Shown here piece after piece: positions 1-7,423 of a stretch of 32,711 nucleotides of DNA (position 1 is the first letter of the stretch; each line of letters opens with the position of its first letter). The stretch comes from Sphingobium indicum BiD32 (GTDB lineage: Bacteria > Pseudomonadota > Alphaproteobacteria > Sphingomonadales > Sphingomonadaceae): assembly GCF_000382885.1 (NCBI RefSeq), contig NZ_CAVK010000242.1, positions 1 to 32,711 on the forward strand, in the 5' to 3' direction. A program made the position numbers and the translations under genes. Below the pieces are notes generated by a model. It saw only the letters and a program-made list of their open reading frames with translations. It had not been told where the DNA came from and did no database searches.

Positions 1-387
1 CTTCGGGCCGACTGGGCCAACCTGCTGCGCCGGGGGCGCGGCGACACCGGAACGCAGGGCAGGACGGGTGCGATGCGCTATGCGCATTTTGGTCCGTGGC
101 GGCTCGATCTGGTGCAGCGACGGCTGATCGCGCCCGACGACCGGCTGGTCATGCTGTCGTCGGCCGAATATCGGCTATTGTGCCACTTTATCGAGCAACC
201 CAATATCGTTCTGGGACGGGAAGCATTGTTGCCCGAACGGCGCGCCACCGCCGCGTTCGACCGCTCGATCGACCTCCAGATCAGCCGCTTGCGTCAGAAA
301 CTGGCCGACGTCGCGGGCGGCAGCGAACTGATCCTGACGGTGCGCGGCGAAGGCTATGTGCTGGCCAGCGCGGTGGATTATTCGTGA
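1..387 (+). CDS. OmpR-family response regulator, C-terminal part (5' truncated by window edge)
   Basis: The reading frame is open from base 1 to the TGA at 385-387, so the receiver domain lies outside the window. What remains is a short linker (Asn-Leu-Leu-Arg-Arg) followed by a complete OmpR/PhoB winged-helix DNA-binding domain: the beta strands around HFGPWRLDL, the recognition-helix region RSIDLQISRLRQKL, and the wing ending in VRGEGYVLAS, which are all hallmarks of the family. The ATG at 73 falls inside the protein and is not taken as the start. The stop overlaps the start of the following histidine kinase by one base, so the two form a two-component operon. The target genes and the stimulus cannot be read from the sequence. 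Confidence 0.93.
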   Translation, partial: LRADWANLLRRGRGDTGTQGRTGAMRYAHFGPWRLDLVQRRLIAPDDRLVMLSSAEYRLLCHFIEQPNIVLGREALLPERRATAAFDRSIDLQISRLRQKLADVAGGSELILTVRGEGYVLASAVDYS

Positions 388-1751
388 TGAGGCGACTGGG
401 CGGCCGGGTTCGCAGCTTTTTCCGGTCCATGGCCGGCCAGATTTTCGTCATCCTGACGCTGGGCATGTCTATCGCCGCGATCATCGCTTTGCTGGTGGCG
501 GAACAGACCCGCCGCCATGATTTCGAGCGGGTGCGGCGGCAGCGCGTCGTGGCCAGCGCGGTGGACATTGCCGACCGCCTGCGGCGTGATCCCGCGCGAA
601 TAGAATCGATGATGGCCGATCACAGCATCATGGGTGCCGCCCCGGTGCCGCAGGGCATCTCGCTCACCGAACCGGATACGGCCCTGCAACAGTCGCTCGC
701 CGAACGCTTTGGTCCGCATTCGCAGCCAGAGGCAGGGCAGGTGCCTACCGGCCTGTGCTTTGCCACCTATACCGGCCGGTGGGAACGGGCGGCCGGGCTG
801 GTCGATGCGCCGCGTCCCGACTGCTGGATCGTCCGCTTCACCGATCAGGCCGGGCAACGGCGCGAAATGGCGCTCAGCTTCCCGCGCCTCGCCAAACCGC
901 CCAGCACCATCTTCAATCCGCTCTATTTGCTGGTCATTGTCGCGGCGTCGGCGGGGCTTGCAATATTTGTCGCCCGGTTCGTGTCCAAGCCATTGCGCAG
1001 GCTGGAGCAGGCAGCGGAGGCTTTCTCGGTCTCGCTCGACCCGGAGGAAATTCCCGAACGCGGGCCGGAAGAAGTGCGCGCCGCGCTCTCAACCTTCAAC
1101 CTGATGCAGCGGCGCGCCCGCGCGGGCTTTGCCGAACGGACCCAGCTGCTCGCCGCGATCAGCCATGACATCCAAACGCCGCTCACCCGGCTGCGGCTGC
1201 GGCTGGAACTGGTTGAGAATGTGGAGTTGCGCGCGCGTCTGCTCGCCGATCATGAAGCGATGCAGCGGCTGGTGCGCGAAGGGCTGGATCTTGCCAGCAG
1301 TACCGAGGCGCGGGAGGAGTGGTCGGTCATCGACATCGACTCGCTGCTCGCCAGCATGGCCGAAGATGCGGAGGAGCTTGGCGCGCCGGTGCGATTCCTG
1401 ACCGGCTGCGGCGGGACTGTCCGGGTCAAGCCCAATGCGCTGACCCGCTGTATCGCCAATCTGGTCGATAATGCGGTACGCTATGGCGGCAGCGCCGACA
1501 TCGGGTGCGCGCGGGCAGGCGGGCGGGTGCTGATTCAAATCCGCGACCATGGACCGGGCATCCCCGCCGACCGGCTCGACCAGATGTTTGAACCCTTCAC
1601 GCGCGGCGCTACCGGTCAGCCGGGCGGACGCACCGGGACCGGCATAGGCCTCACCATCGCCCGATCCCTCGCCATGAGTTTCGAGGCGTCGGTGCGGCTG
1701 CGCAATGCCGATGATGGCGGCCTGATCGCCATCATCGACATGAAGGCATGA
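387..1751 (+). CDS. Membrane-bound sensor histidine kinase
   Basis: 454-residue EnvZ/RstB-like kinase. The start at 387 is chosen because its ATG overlaps the regulator's TGA; the frame is open further upstream, but only as a shadow of the regulator gene. In order: TM1 (about residues 15-37), a periplasmic sensor segment of about 130 residues, TM2 (about 172-193, around LYLLVIVAASAGLAIFVARF), a HAMP linker, HisKA with the phospho-acceptor in the ISHDIQTPLTRLR box (His260), then the HATPase_c domain with the N box NLVDNAVRYGG (Asn358 and Asn362), the G1 box DHGPGIP and the G2 box GTGIGL. All catalytic motifs are intact. It should phosphorylate the regulator encoded just upstream. The ligand is unknown. 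Confidence 0.95.
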   Translation: MRRLGGRVRSFFRSMAGQIFVILTLGMSIAAIIALLVAEQTRRHDFERVRRQRVVASAVDIADRLRRDPARIESMMADHSIMGAAPVPQGISLTEPDTALQQSLAERFGPHSQPEAGQVPTGLCFATYTGRWERAAGLVDAPRPDCWIVRFTDQAGQRREMALSFPRLAKPPSTIFNPLYLLVIVAASAGLAIFVARFVSKPLRRLEQAAEAFSVSLDPEEIPERGPEEVRAALSTFNLMQRRARAGFAERTQLLAAISHDIQTPLTRLRLRLELVENVELRARLLADHEAMQRLVREGLDLASSTEAREEWSVIDIDSLLASMAEDAEELGAPVRFLTGCGGTVRVKPNALTRCIANLVDNAVRYGGSADIGCARAGGRVLIQIRDHGPGIPADRLDQMFEPFTRGATGQPGGRTGTGIGLTIARSLAMSFEASVRLRNADDGGLIAIIDMKA

Positions 1752-1754
1752 AGC

Positions 1755-2138
1755 CTATTTCGCTTCGGCCTTGAGATAGGCGATCAGATTGGCGCGGTCG
1801 GCAGCCTGCGGCACGCCGGCAAAGGCCATGCGGTTACCCGGAACAAGGGCATTGGGCTTGGTCAGGAATGTGTCGAGCGTCTTGGCGTCCCAGCGGATCT
1901 TGGCCTTCTGCATCGCGGGCGAGTAAGTGAAGCCTGCCACCGTGCCCGATGTACGGCCGAACAGACCCGCCAGATTCGGTCCCATTTTCTTGGGTCCAGC
2001 CTTGACGTCATGGCACAGCGCGCAACGGGCGAACACGATCTTGCCCTTGGCGGGATCGCCAGCCTGGGCCAGCGCTGGCGTGGCGGCCATTGCGACCATG
2101 GCGATTGTCAGTCCAGTCAAACTCCGCGCGATTGTCAT
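1755..2138 (-). CDS. Periplasmic class I cytochrome c (c2/c550 type)
   Basis: 127 residues with a Sec signal peptide (hydrophobic run, cleavage likely after ALAQA near residue 26). The mature part is a single-haem domain: the haem motif Cys-Ala-Leu-Cys-His, the segment KKMGPNLAGLFGRTSG typical of cytochrome c2/c550, and GNRMAFAGV supplying the axial Met. It is a soluble electron carrier in the periplasm. The gene is convergent with the kinase, only 3 bp from its stop, and looks monocistronic. The ribosome site is weak (GATGAG). Its redox partner cannot be inferred from the neighbours. Confidence 0.93.
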   Translation of the reverse strand: MTIARSLTGLTIAMVAMAATPALAQAGDPAKGKIVFARCALCHDVKAGPKKMGPNLAGLFGRTSGTVAGFTYSPAMQKAKIRWDAKTLDTFLTKPNALVPGNRMAFAGVPQAADRANLIAYLKAEAK

Positions 2139-2438
2139 GCTTCAACTCATCCCTTCATTCTGCCGCCGATTCTTCATCAACGTGCGATGATCTCCCTATG
2201 GCAGTCCGAATGTGAACGGTGATTGAAGCATGTTCGCCACCGCAGCAAAGCCGACTGCCAGCGGCATGGATGTATCATGGAGTTTCCGCAGGGCAACCGG
2301 ACTTTGCAAGTGTGCGGTGATGAGCCAGTGGCAAAGGAGGGCCACACGGTCGCCCGCATACCCCGCCTGCCGAAAATCGAAGCAGATAAAGTTTGATAAC
2401 AAGGATTATGTTAAATCATATATCATCTGCGCCTATGT
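2139..2438. other. Intergenic stretch between cytochrome c and mmsA
   Basis: 300 bp with no convincing gene. It must hold the cytochrome c promoter on the minus strand and the 3' flank of mmsA. The part around 2390-2430 is AT-rich for this genome. I see no terminator hairpin, operator or RNA gene; the short open frames here lack family features. Confidence 0.5.
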
Positions 2439-3938
2439 TCAGCTCATCGTCGGGATAACGAAACTCTGGTCCGTCACCGCGCCGCCGCTCGGCCAGCGCT
2501 GGGTGATCGTCTTGACCCGCGTATAGAAACGCACCCCATCCATGCCATATTGGTTCATGTCGCCAAAGCCAGACCGCTTCCAGCCGCCAAAGCTGTGATA
2601 GCTGACCGGTACCGGGATCGGCACGTTGATGCCGACCATGCCGACCTCGACATTGGCGCAGAATTTGCGCGCATAGTCGCCGTTGCGGGTAAAGATCGCG
2701 ACGCCATTGCCATATTGATGTCTGCTCGGATAGCTCAGCGCTTCCTCGAACGTCTCCGCCCGGACCATCTGGAGCACCGGCCCGAAAATCTCCTCATTAT
2801 AGCTTTTCATGTCCGGCTTCACATGGTCGAGCAAAGTGGGCGCGAGGAAGAAGCCTTCCTCAAAGCCCTGCAACGCAAAGCCGCGCCCGTCGATGACGAG
2901 TTCAGACCCTTCATCAACCGCCATCTGAATATAGTTTTCAATCCGTGCCTTATGGGCCGAACTGACCACCGGACCATAATGGGCGTCGGGGTCGCTCGGC
3001 ACGCCGACGCGCAGGCCCGCAATGCCGGTTTCCAGCTTGGCCCGCAGCGCCACTGCCGTCGCTTCGCCCACCGGCACCACCACCGGCAACGCCATGCAAC
3101 GCTCGCCCGCCGATCCATAAGCCGCGCCCAATATGTCCGCGACCGCCTGGTCCAGATCGGCGTCTGGCATGACGATGCCATGATTCTTCGCCCCGCCCAT
3201 GCACTGCATCCGCTTGCCGTTCGATGCGCCACGGCCATAGACATATTGGGCGATGTCGGACGACCCGACAAAGCTGACCGCGCGGATCGCCGGATTGTCG
3301 AGGATCGCGTCCACCACCTGCTTGTCGCCATGGACGACGTTCAGGATGCCTGCGGGCAGCCCCGCCTCCATCGCCAGTTCCGCCAGCCGCACCGGCACCG
3401 ACGGGTTCCGTTCGGAGGGTTTCAGGATGAACGCATTGCCGCACGCGATCGCTGGCGCGAACATCCACATCGGGATCATCGCGGGGAAGTTGAACGGGGT
3501 GATCCCCGCCGCGATGCCGATCGGCTGGCGCATCGAATAGACGTCGATCCCCGGCCCTGCGCCTTCGGTATATTCGCCCTTCAGCAGGTGCGGGATGCCA
3601 CAGGCAAATTCCACCACGTCCAGCCCGCGCTGAATGTCGCCCTTCGAATCCGAATGGACCTTGCCATGCTCGGCCGACAGCATTTCGGCCAGTTCATCCA
3701 TATGCTTTTCGATGAGCGCCTTGAGATTGAACATCACTCGCGCCCGCCGCTGCGGGTTCATGGCGGCCCAGGCTGGCTGCGCCGCCTGCGCATTGGCGAC
3801 GGCCGCATCCAGTTCGGTGGGATCGGACAGGCGAACCTGCGCCTGCACCTTGCCGGTGGCGGGATCGAACACGTCGCCCAGCCGGGTGGAGGTCGATGCC
3901 TGATGTTGGCCGCCGATGAAATTGTCGATGATGCGCAT
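2439..3938 (-). CDS. mmsA: CoA-acylating methylmalonate-semialdehyde dehydrogenase
   Basis: 499 residues, the usual length of the family. It oxidises (methyl)malonate semialdehyde to propionyl-CoA or acetyl-CoA with NAD and CoA, in valine, myo-inositol or beta-alanine breakdown. Visible features: N-terminal INFxGG-type start (IDNFIGGQ), GITPFNFPAMIPMWM, the NAD-binding FVGSSDIAQYVY segment, and the catalytic cysteine in GERCMALP (Cys281). The start at 3938 is preferred over upstream frame extension because MRIIDNF is the normal family N terminus and a GAGGG ribosome site precedes it. It is divergent from the acyl-CoA ligase, with 136 bp between, suggesting a shared control region. No mmsB or enoyl-CoA hydratase partner is adjacent. 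Confidence 0.92.
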   Translation of the reverse strand: MRIIDNFIGGQHQASTSTRLGDVFDPATGKVQAQVRLSDPTELDAAVANAQAAQPAWAAMNPQRRARVMFNLKALIEKHMDELAEMLSAEHGKVHSDSKGDIQRGLDVVEFACGIPHLLKGEYTEGAGPGIDVYSMRQPIGIAAGITPFNFPAMIPMWMFAPAIACGNAFILKPSERNPSVPVRLAELAMEAGLPAGILNVVHGDKQVVDAILDNPAIRAVSFVGSSDIAQYVYGRGASNGKRMQCMGGAKNHGIVMPDADLDQAVADILGAAYGSAGERCMALPVVVPVGEATAVALRAKLETGIAGLRVGVPSDPDAHYGPVVSSAHKARIENYIQMAVDEGSELVIDGRGFALQGFEEGFFLAPTLLDHVKPDMKSYNEEIFGPVLQMVRAETFEEALSYPSRHQYGNGVAIFTRNGDYARKFCANVEVGMVGINVPIPVPVSYHSFGGWKRSGFGDMNQYGMDGVRFYTRVKTITQRWPSGGAVTDQSFVIPTMS

Positions 3939-4074
3939 GATGCCCTCGCATGAACTGATCGGTTGCCCATAAAGGAGGATCGGACGCATCGAAATATCGC
4001 TGCTATTTTGATCGCCGGGACGGTGGATTGCCACCCCGCTTGCCCGTGCCGCCATACTCCCGCATTTCTGCGCC

Positions 4075-5682
4075 ATGCCCGAAATCGCTTCCCCCCGGCG
4101 CACGACGCCCACCGGATGGTCTGTCCGCCGCGACGATGCCTTGGCGGCGCAGGCCTATAAGGACGGCTGGTGGCAGGCGGAGACCGCCGCCCACGCGCTG
4201 GTCCGCGCGGCCCGCGACACGCCCGACCGCATCCTGCTGATCGACGGCGACACCAGCCTGACCGCCGCCACCCTCCACGCGCAGGCCACCCGCCTGGCGC
4301 AGGCGATGCTTGCCCGCTTCACACCGGGCAGCGCCATCTCCTTCATGCTGCCCAACTGGCATGAAGCCGCGATCATCTACATGGGCGCGACGCTCGCGGG
4401 CATGGTCGCCAACCCGATCCTGCCCTCGCTGCGCGATCATGACCTGCGCTTCATCCTCGCTGACCTTAACAGCGCGATGATCTTCATCCCGGCAAGCTTT
4501 CGCGGCCATGATTATGCCGCGATGCTCACCCGCGTCACCCCGGCGCTGGGAAGTCCGCCCGCCGTCATCGTTCTGCGCGGGGATGCTGGCCAGCACATCG
4601 CCTTTGCCGACCTGCTGGCGGAAACGGGCGACGCGCCGTTCCCGACCGTCGATCCCGATGATGTCCGTATGGTTATGTATACCAGCGGCACCACCGGACG
4701 GCCCAAGGGCGTCCTCCACAGCCATAACAGCATCAACGCGCTGATCCGCCAGATCGGCCGACACTGGCTGGTCGAACCGGGCGACCATTTCCTCGTTCCC
4801 TCCCCGGTCAGCCATATTGGCGGGTCGATCTACGCCTTTGAAACCCCGCTGCTGCTGGGCACGACCGCGATCCTGATGGAATATTGGAACCCCGATGAGG
4901 CCGTCGCCATCATGACCGCCCGGCATTGCACCCATATGGCCGGGGCGACCCCCTTCCTCCAGCATCTGCTGGCCTCGGCCCGCGCCGCAGAGACGCGCCT
5001 GCCCGATCTCAAACTCTTCATCTGCGGCGGCGCATCGGTCCCGCCCAGCCTGATTCGCGACGCTGCCGCCTATTTCGACAAGGCGATCGTCAGCCGCGTC
5101 TATGGCTCTACTGAATTGCCGGTCACCACTGTCGGCGTGATCGACCCCGCCGACCGCGATCATGCCGCCGATACCGATGGCCGCGCTGGCATCGCCACCA
5201 TCCGCATCGCCCCGGACGGCGAAATCCGCGCGCGCGGGCCGCAGATGATGGTCGGCTATCTCCATCCGGAGGATGAGGAAGGCAGCTTCGACGCGGACGG
5301 CTATTACCGTAGCGGCGACCAGGGCGCATGGATAGACGGCGACCATCTGGTCGTCACGGGCCGGATCAAGGATCTCATCATCCGCAATGGCGAAAATATC
5401 GCGCCCAAGGAGATTGAGGATCTACTGATCGGTCATCCCGGCATCCTTGAAATCGCCATCGTTGGCATCCCCGATCCGCGCACCGGCGAACGCGCTGTCG
5501 CGGTCATCGTGCCGAGCGGCGACGCAACTCCGGACGTTCCCGCCATCGCCGATTTTCTTGGCCAGCATGGCGTCGCCCGCTTCAAATATCCCGAAAGCGT
5601 CGTGCTCCGGGATGCCCTGCCTAAAAATGACGCGGGCAAAGTGCTGAAGGCGGCCATCCGCGCGACGCTGACGGCATCCTAG
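4075..5682 (+). CDS. AMP-dependent acyl-CoA synthetase/ligase
   Basis: 535-residue ANL-superfamily enzyme that activates a carboxylic acid through an acyl-adenylate and transfers it to CoA. Seen: the P-loop-like motif YTSGTTGRPKG (about residues 202-212), YGSTELP near 343, the hinge and ribose-binding GRIKDLIIRNGENI, and the C-terminal lysine in PKNDAGKVLK. The sequence resembles the medium-chain or cyclohexanecarboxylate-CoA ligase group more than acetyl-CoA synthetase, but the substrate is not readable. It is divergent from mmsA. Its stop codon lies in the palindrome CTAG, which also provides the stop of the convergent GH43 gene. Confidence 0.88.
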   Translation: MPEIASPRRTTPTGWSVRRDDALAAQAYKDGWWQAETAAHALVRAARDTPDRILLIDGDTSLTAATLHAQATRLAQAMLARFTPGSAISFMLPNWHEAAIIYMGATLAGMVANPILPSLRDHDLRFILADLNSAMIFIPASFRGHDYAAMLTRVTPALGSPPAVIVLRGDAGQHIAFADLLAETGDAPFPTVDPDDVRMVMYTSGTTGRPKGVLHSHNSINALIRQIGRHWLVEPGDHFLVPSPVSHIGGSIYAFETPLLLGTTAILMEYWNPDEAVAIMTARHCTHMAGATPFLQHLLASARAAETRLPDLKLFICGGASVPPSLIRDAAAYFDKAIVSRVYGSTELPVTTVGVIDPADRDHAADTDGRAGIATIRIAPDGEIRARGPQMMVGYLHPEDEEGSFDADGYYRSGDQGAWIDGDHLVVTGRIKDLIIRNGENIAPKEIEDLLIGHPGILEIAIVGIPDPRTGERAVAVIVPSGDATPDVPAIADFLGQHGVARFKYPESVVLRDALPKNDAGKVLKAAIRATLTAS

Positions 5683-7265
5683 AGCGCCCGGAACCGGAAA
5701 TTGCGGAACCGTGCCTCGCCCGGACCCGCAGCATAGAGGCCGGGCCGCAGCATCAGAAATCCGCCGCGCACATTATGGTGATAGCCCGACACTTCCATCC
5801 CCCGGTCGAAGCGGCTCCATGTCCGCCCGCCGTCACCACTCAGATGATAGGCGATGATATGGTGGCGATTGGTCACCTTCATCGTCAGCTTGCGGCCATG
5901 GGGATTGGCGGGGCGGCCCCGCTCCATGCCATATTGGTGGGTGACGAAGCGCGTTTCGTCAAAGCCCAGCCCGCAATACAGCTTGTCGTCGTAAAAGAGC
6001 AGCAGCCCTGCCGTCCCGCCCGGCGCAATCTCGATATCGCACTGAAATTCATAGGACGGGTCGCCCGCGATCAGCAGCAGTGGTGACGAATTGACCGGCG
6101 CGGTCCCACGCCCTTTCAGCACCAGCGCGCCCTTCTCCACCCGCGCCCGGCTTGCCTCGTCCGGCGCTGGTCGAAAGAAATTCCATTTCGCCCCCAGATT
6201 GAGCGTCGCAAAATCGTCCGACAGCGCCATGCCATGCGGAACCGCCCTACCTCCCCGCGGCTTCGCGATCGGCTGCGACAGATCGCCCCCGGTCATGCGG
6301 AACCAGCCATCCGCCGTCCACTCGACCGGATCGAGCAAGGTCTGCCGCCCCAACGTCCACAGCCCATTTTCAAAGCCATGATAGACGGCCCACCAGCTGC
6401 CGTCCGGTGCCTCTACCAGACTGGCATGGCCGCGCGACCACCAGCGTTCGGACAGGCTTTGCGTCCGCACCAGCGGATTGCCGGGATGCTGCTCCCATGG
6501 CCCATGGATCGAACGGGATCGCGCCGCGATCACCATATGCCCGGTCGGCGGCCCCGCCGTCCCGCCCACGGCGGTCAGCATATAGAACCAGCCGCCATGC
6601 CGATGGATTTTCGGGCCTTCCGGTGAAAAGCCCTCGACATCCCAGGTATCGGGATAGCGCCAGGGATCATAGACATGCTCGACCGCGCCAACCGTGGACA
6701 GTCCGTCCTCGCTCAGCCGGATACGGTCCCCGCCCGACAGGAACAGCCAGCGGCTGCCATCCTCCCCCACCGCATGGCAAGGGTCGATATGTTCATGGAG
6801 TTTCAGGTCGATCGGCTCGCTCCACGGCCCGTCGATGCTGTCCGCATGGATGACGAAGATGCTGTTCGGACTGGCCTTGACCGGGATATAGATGAAGTAG
6901 CGGCCCTCATGCTTCTCCAGGCTGACCGCCCATACCGACCCGATATTCTTGTGTAATGCCGCCCCGCGCGGTTGCCAGTTGATCAGGTCCCGGCTGTGCC
7001 AGATGGTGACGCCCGGATAGCTGTCGAACGTCGAAAAGGTCATATAATAATCCGCCCCATCCTTCAGGATGGCGGGATCGGGCCGGTCGCCCGAAATCAG
7101 CGGATTAAGGAAACGCCCGTCGCCAAGGTCCGCGATACGCTGATTGTCGAAACCGCGCTTCCAGTCGGTCGCCGCCGGGGACGCCGCGGCCGCTTCCGTA
7201 CCCAGCAAGGCCAGCGCACTCCCGACCAGCCCACCCGTCATCGCATCGCGTCGGCTGATCGTCAT
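5679..7265 (-). CDS. Exported glycoside hydrolase family 43 enzyme
   Basis: 528 residues. An N-terminal twin-arginine-like signal (SRRDAMTGGLVGSALALL, then an Ala-rich cleavage region) is followed by a five-bladed GH43 domain. The expected triad is visible: general base Asp in GDRPDPAILKDG, pKa-modulating Asp in HEHIDPC, and acid Glu in WDVEGFSPEGPKI. Residues from about 355 on (DDFATLNLGAKWNFFRP onward) match the concanavalin-like C-terminal module of GH43 xylosidase/arabinofuranosidase proteins. It probably removes arabinose, xylose or galactose side chains from pectic or hemicellulosic material; the specificity is uncertain. A strong AAGGAG site precedes the start. It follows the TonB receptor, but an intrinsic terminator lies between them. 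Confidence 0.9.
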   Translation of the reverse strand: MTISRRDAMTGGLVGSALALLGTEAAAASPAATDWKRGFDNQRIADLGDGRFLNPLISGDRPDPAILKDGADYYMTFSTFDSYPGVTIWHSRDLINWQPRGAALHKNIGSVWAVSLEKHEGRYFIYIPVKASPNSIFVIHADSIDGPWSEPIDLKLHEHIDPCHAVGEDGSRWLFLSGGDRIRLSEDGLSTVGAVEHVYDPWRYPDTWDVEGFSPEGPKIHRHGGWFYMLTAVGGTAGPPTGHMVIAARSRSIHGPWEQHPGNPLVRTQSLSERWWSRGHASLVEAPDGSWWAVYHGFENGLWTLGRQTLLDPVEWTADGWFRMTGGDLSQPIAKPRGGRAVPHGMALSDDFATLNLGAKWNFFRPAPDEASRARVEKGALVLKGRGTAPVNSSPLLLIAGDPSYEFQCDIEIAPGGTAGLLLFYDDKLYCGLGFDETRFVTHQYGMERGRPANPHGRKLTMKVTNRHHIIAYHLSGDGGRTWSRFDRGMEVSGYHHNVRGGFLMLRPGLYAAGPGEARFRNFRFRAL

Positions 7266-7284
7266 AGGGCGCTCCTTATCAAAA

Positions 7285-7341
7285 ACTCATCCTCCCCTTG
7301 CAAGGGCGGTGGATGGCCGAAGGCCAGACGGAGGGGTGTCA
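7285..7341. repeat. Sphingomonad-type intergenic repeat unit
   Basis: Begins with CTCCCCTTGCAAGGG, an imperfect palindrome, followed by GGTGGATGGCCGAAGGCC (GGCC palindromes) and ending GACGGAGGGGTG. The layout of a CTCCCCT-palindrome and a closing GGAGGGG is characteristic of short dispersed repeats in this group. It sits between the GH43 start and the TonB receptor terminator. Its copy number elsewhere cannot be checked here. Confidence 0.5.
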
Positions 7342-7381
7342 CCCGATCGACCGAACGACAGCCCTCCTCCTTCAACAACAG

Positions 7382-7414
7382 AAAAACCGGGCCGCCCGTG
7401 CAGAGGCGGCCCGG
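7382..7414 (-). terminator. Rho-independent terminator of the TonB receptor gene
   Basis: A perfect 10-bp stem, CCGGGCCGCC (7387-7396) and GGCGGCCCGG (7405-7414), with an 8-base loop. Read on the minus strand it begins 10 bases after the receptor stop and is followed directly by TTTTT. It should end or attenuate the receptor mRNA before the GH43 gene. Confidence 0.8.
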
Positions 7415-7423
7415 CCATGAGCC

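Noticed and set aside
41..54. GACACCGG near the window start
   Set aside because: Only half of the operator and inside the response regulator coding sequence.
2550..3953. Long plus-strand open frame of 467 codons opposite mmsA
   Set aside because: It is the antisense shadow of the well-supported dehydrogenase; Arg/His/Asp-rich composition and no family motif.
5679..5682. CTAG serving as stop for both convergent genes
   Set aside because: Real but a common consequence of tight convergent packing; not listed as a separate finding.
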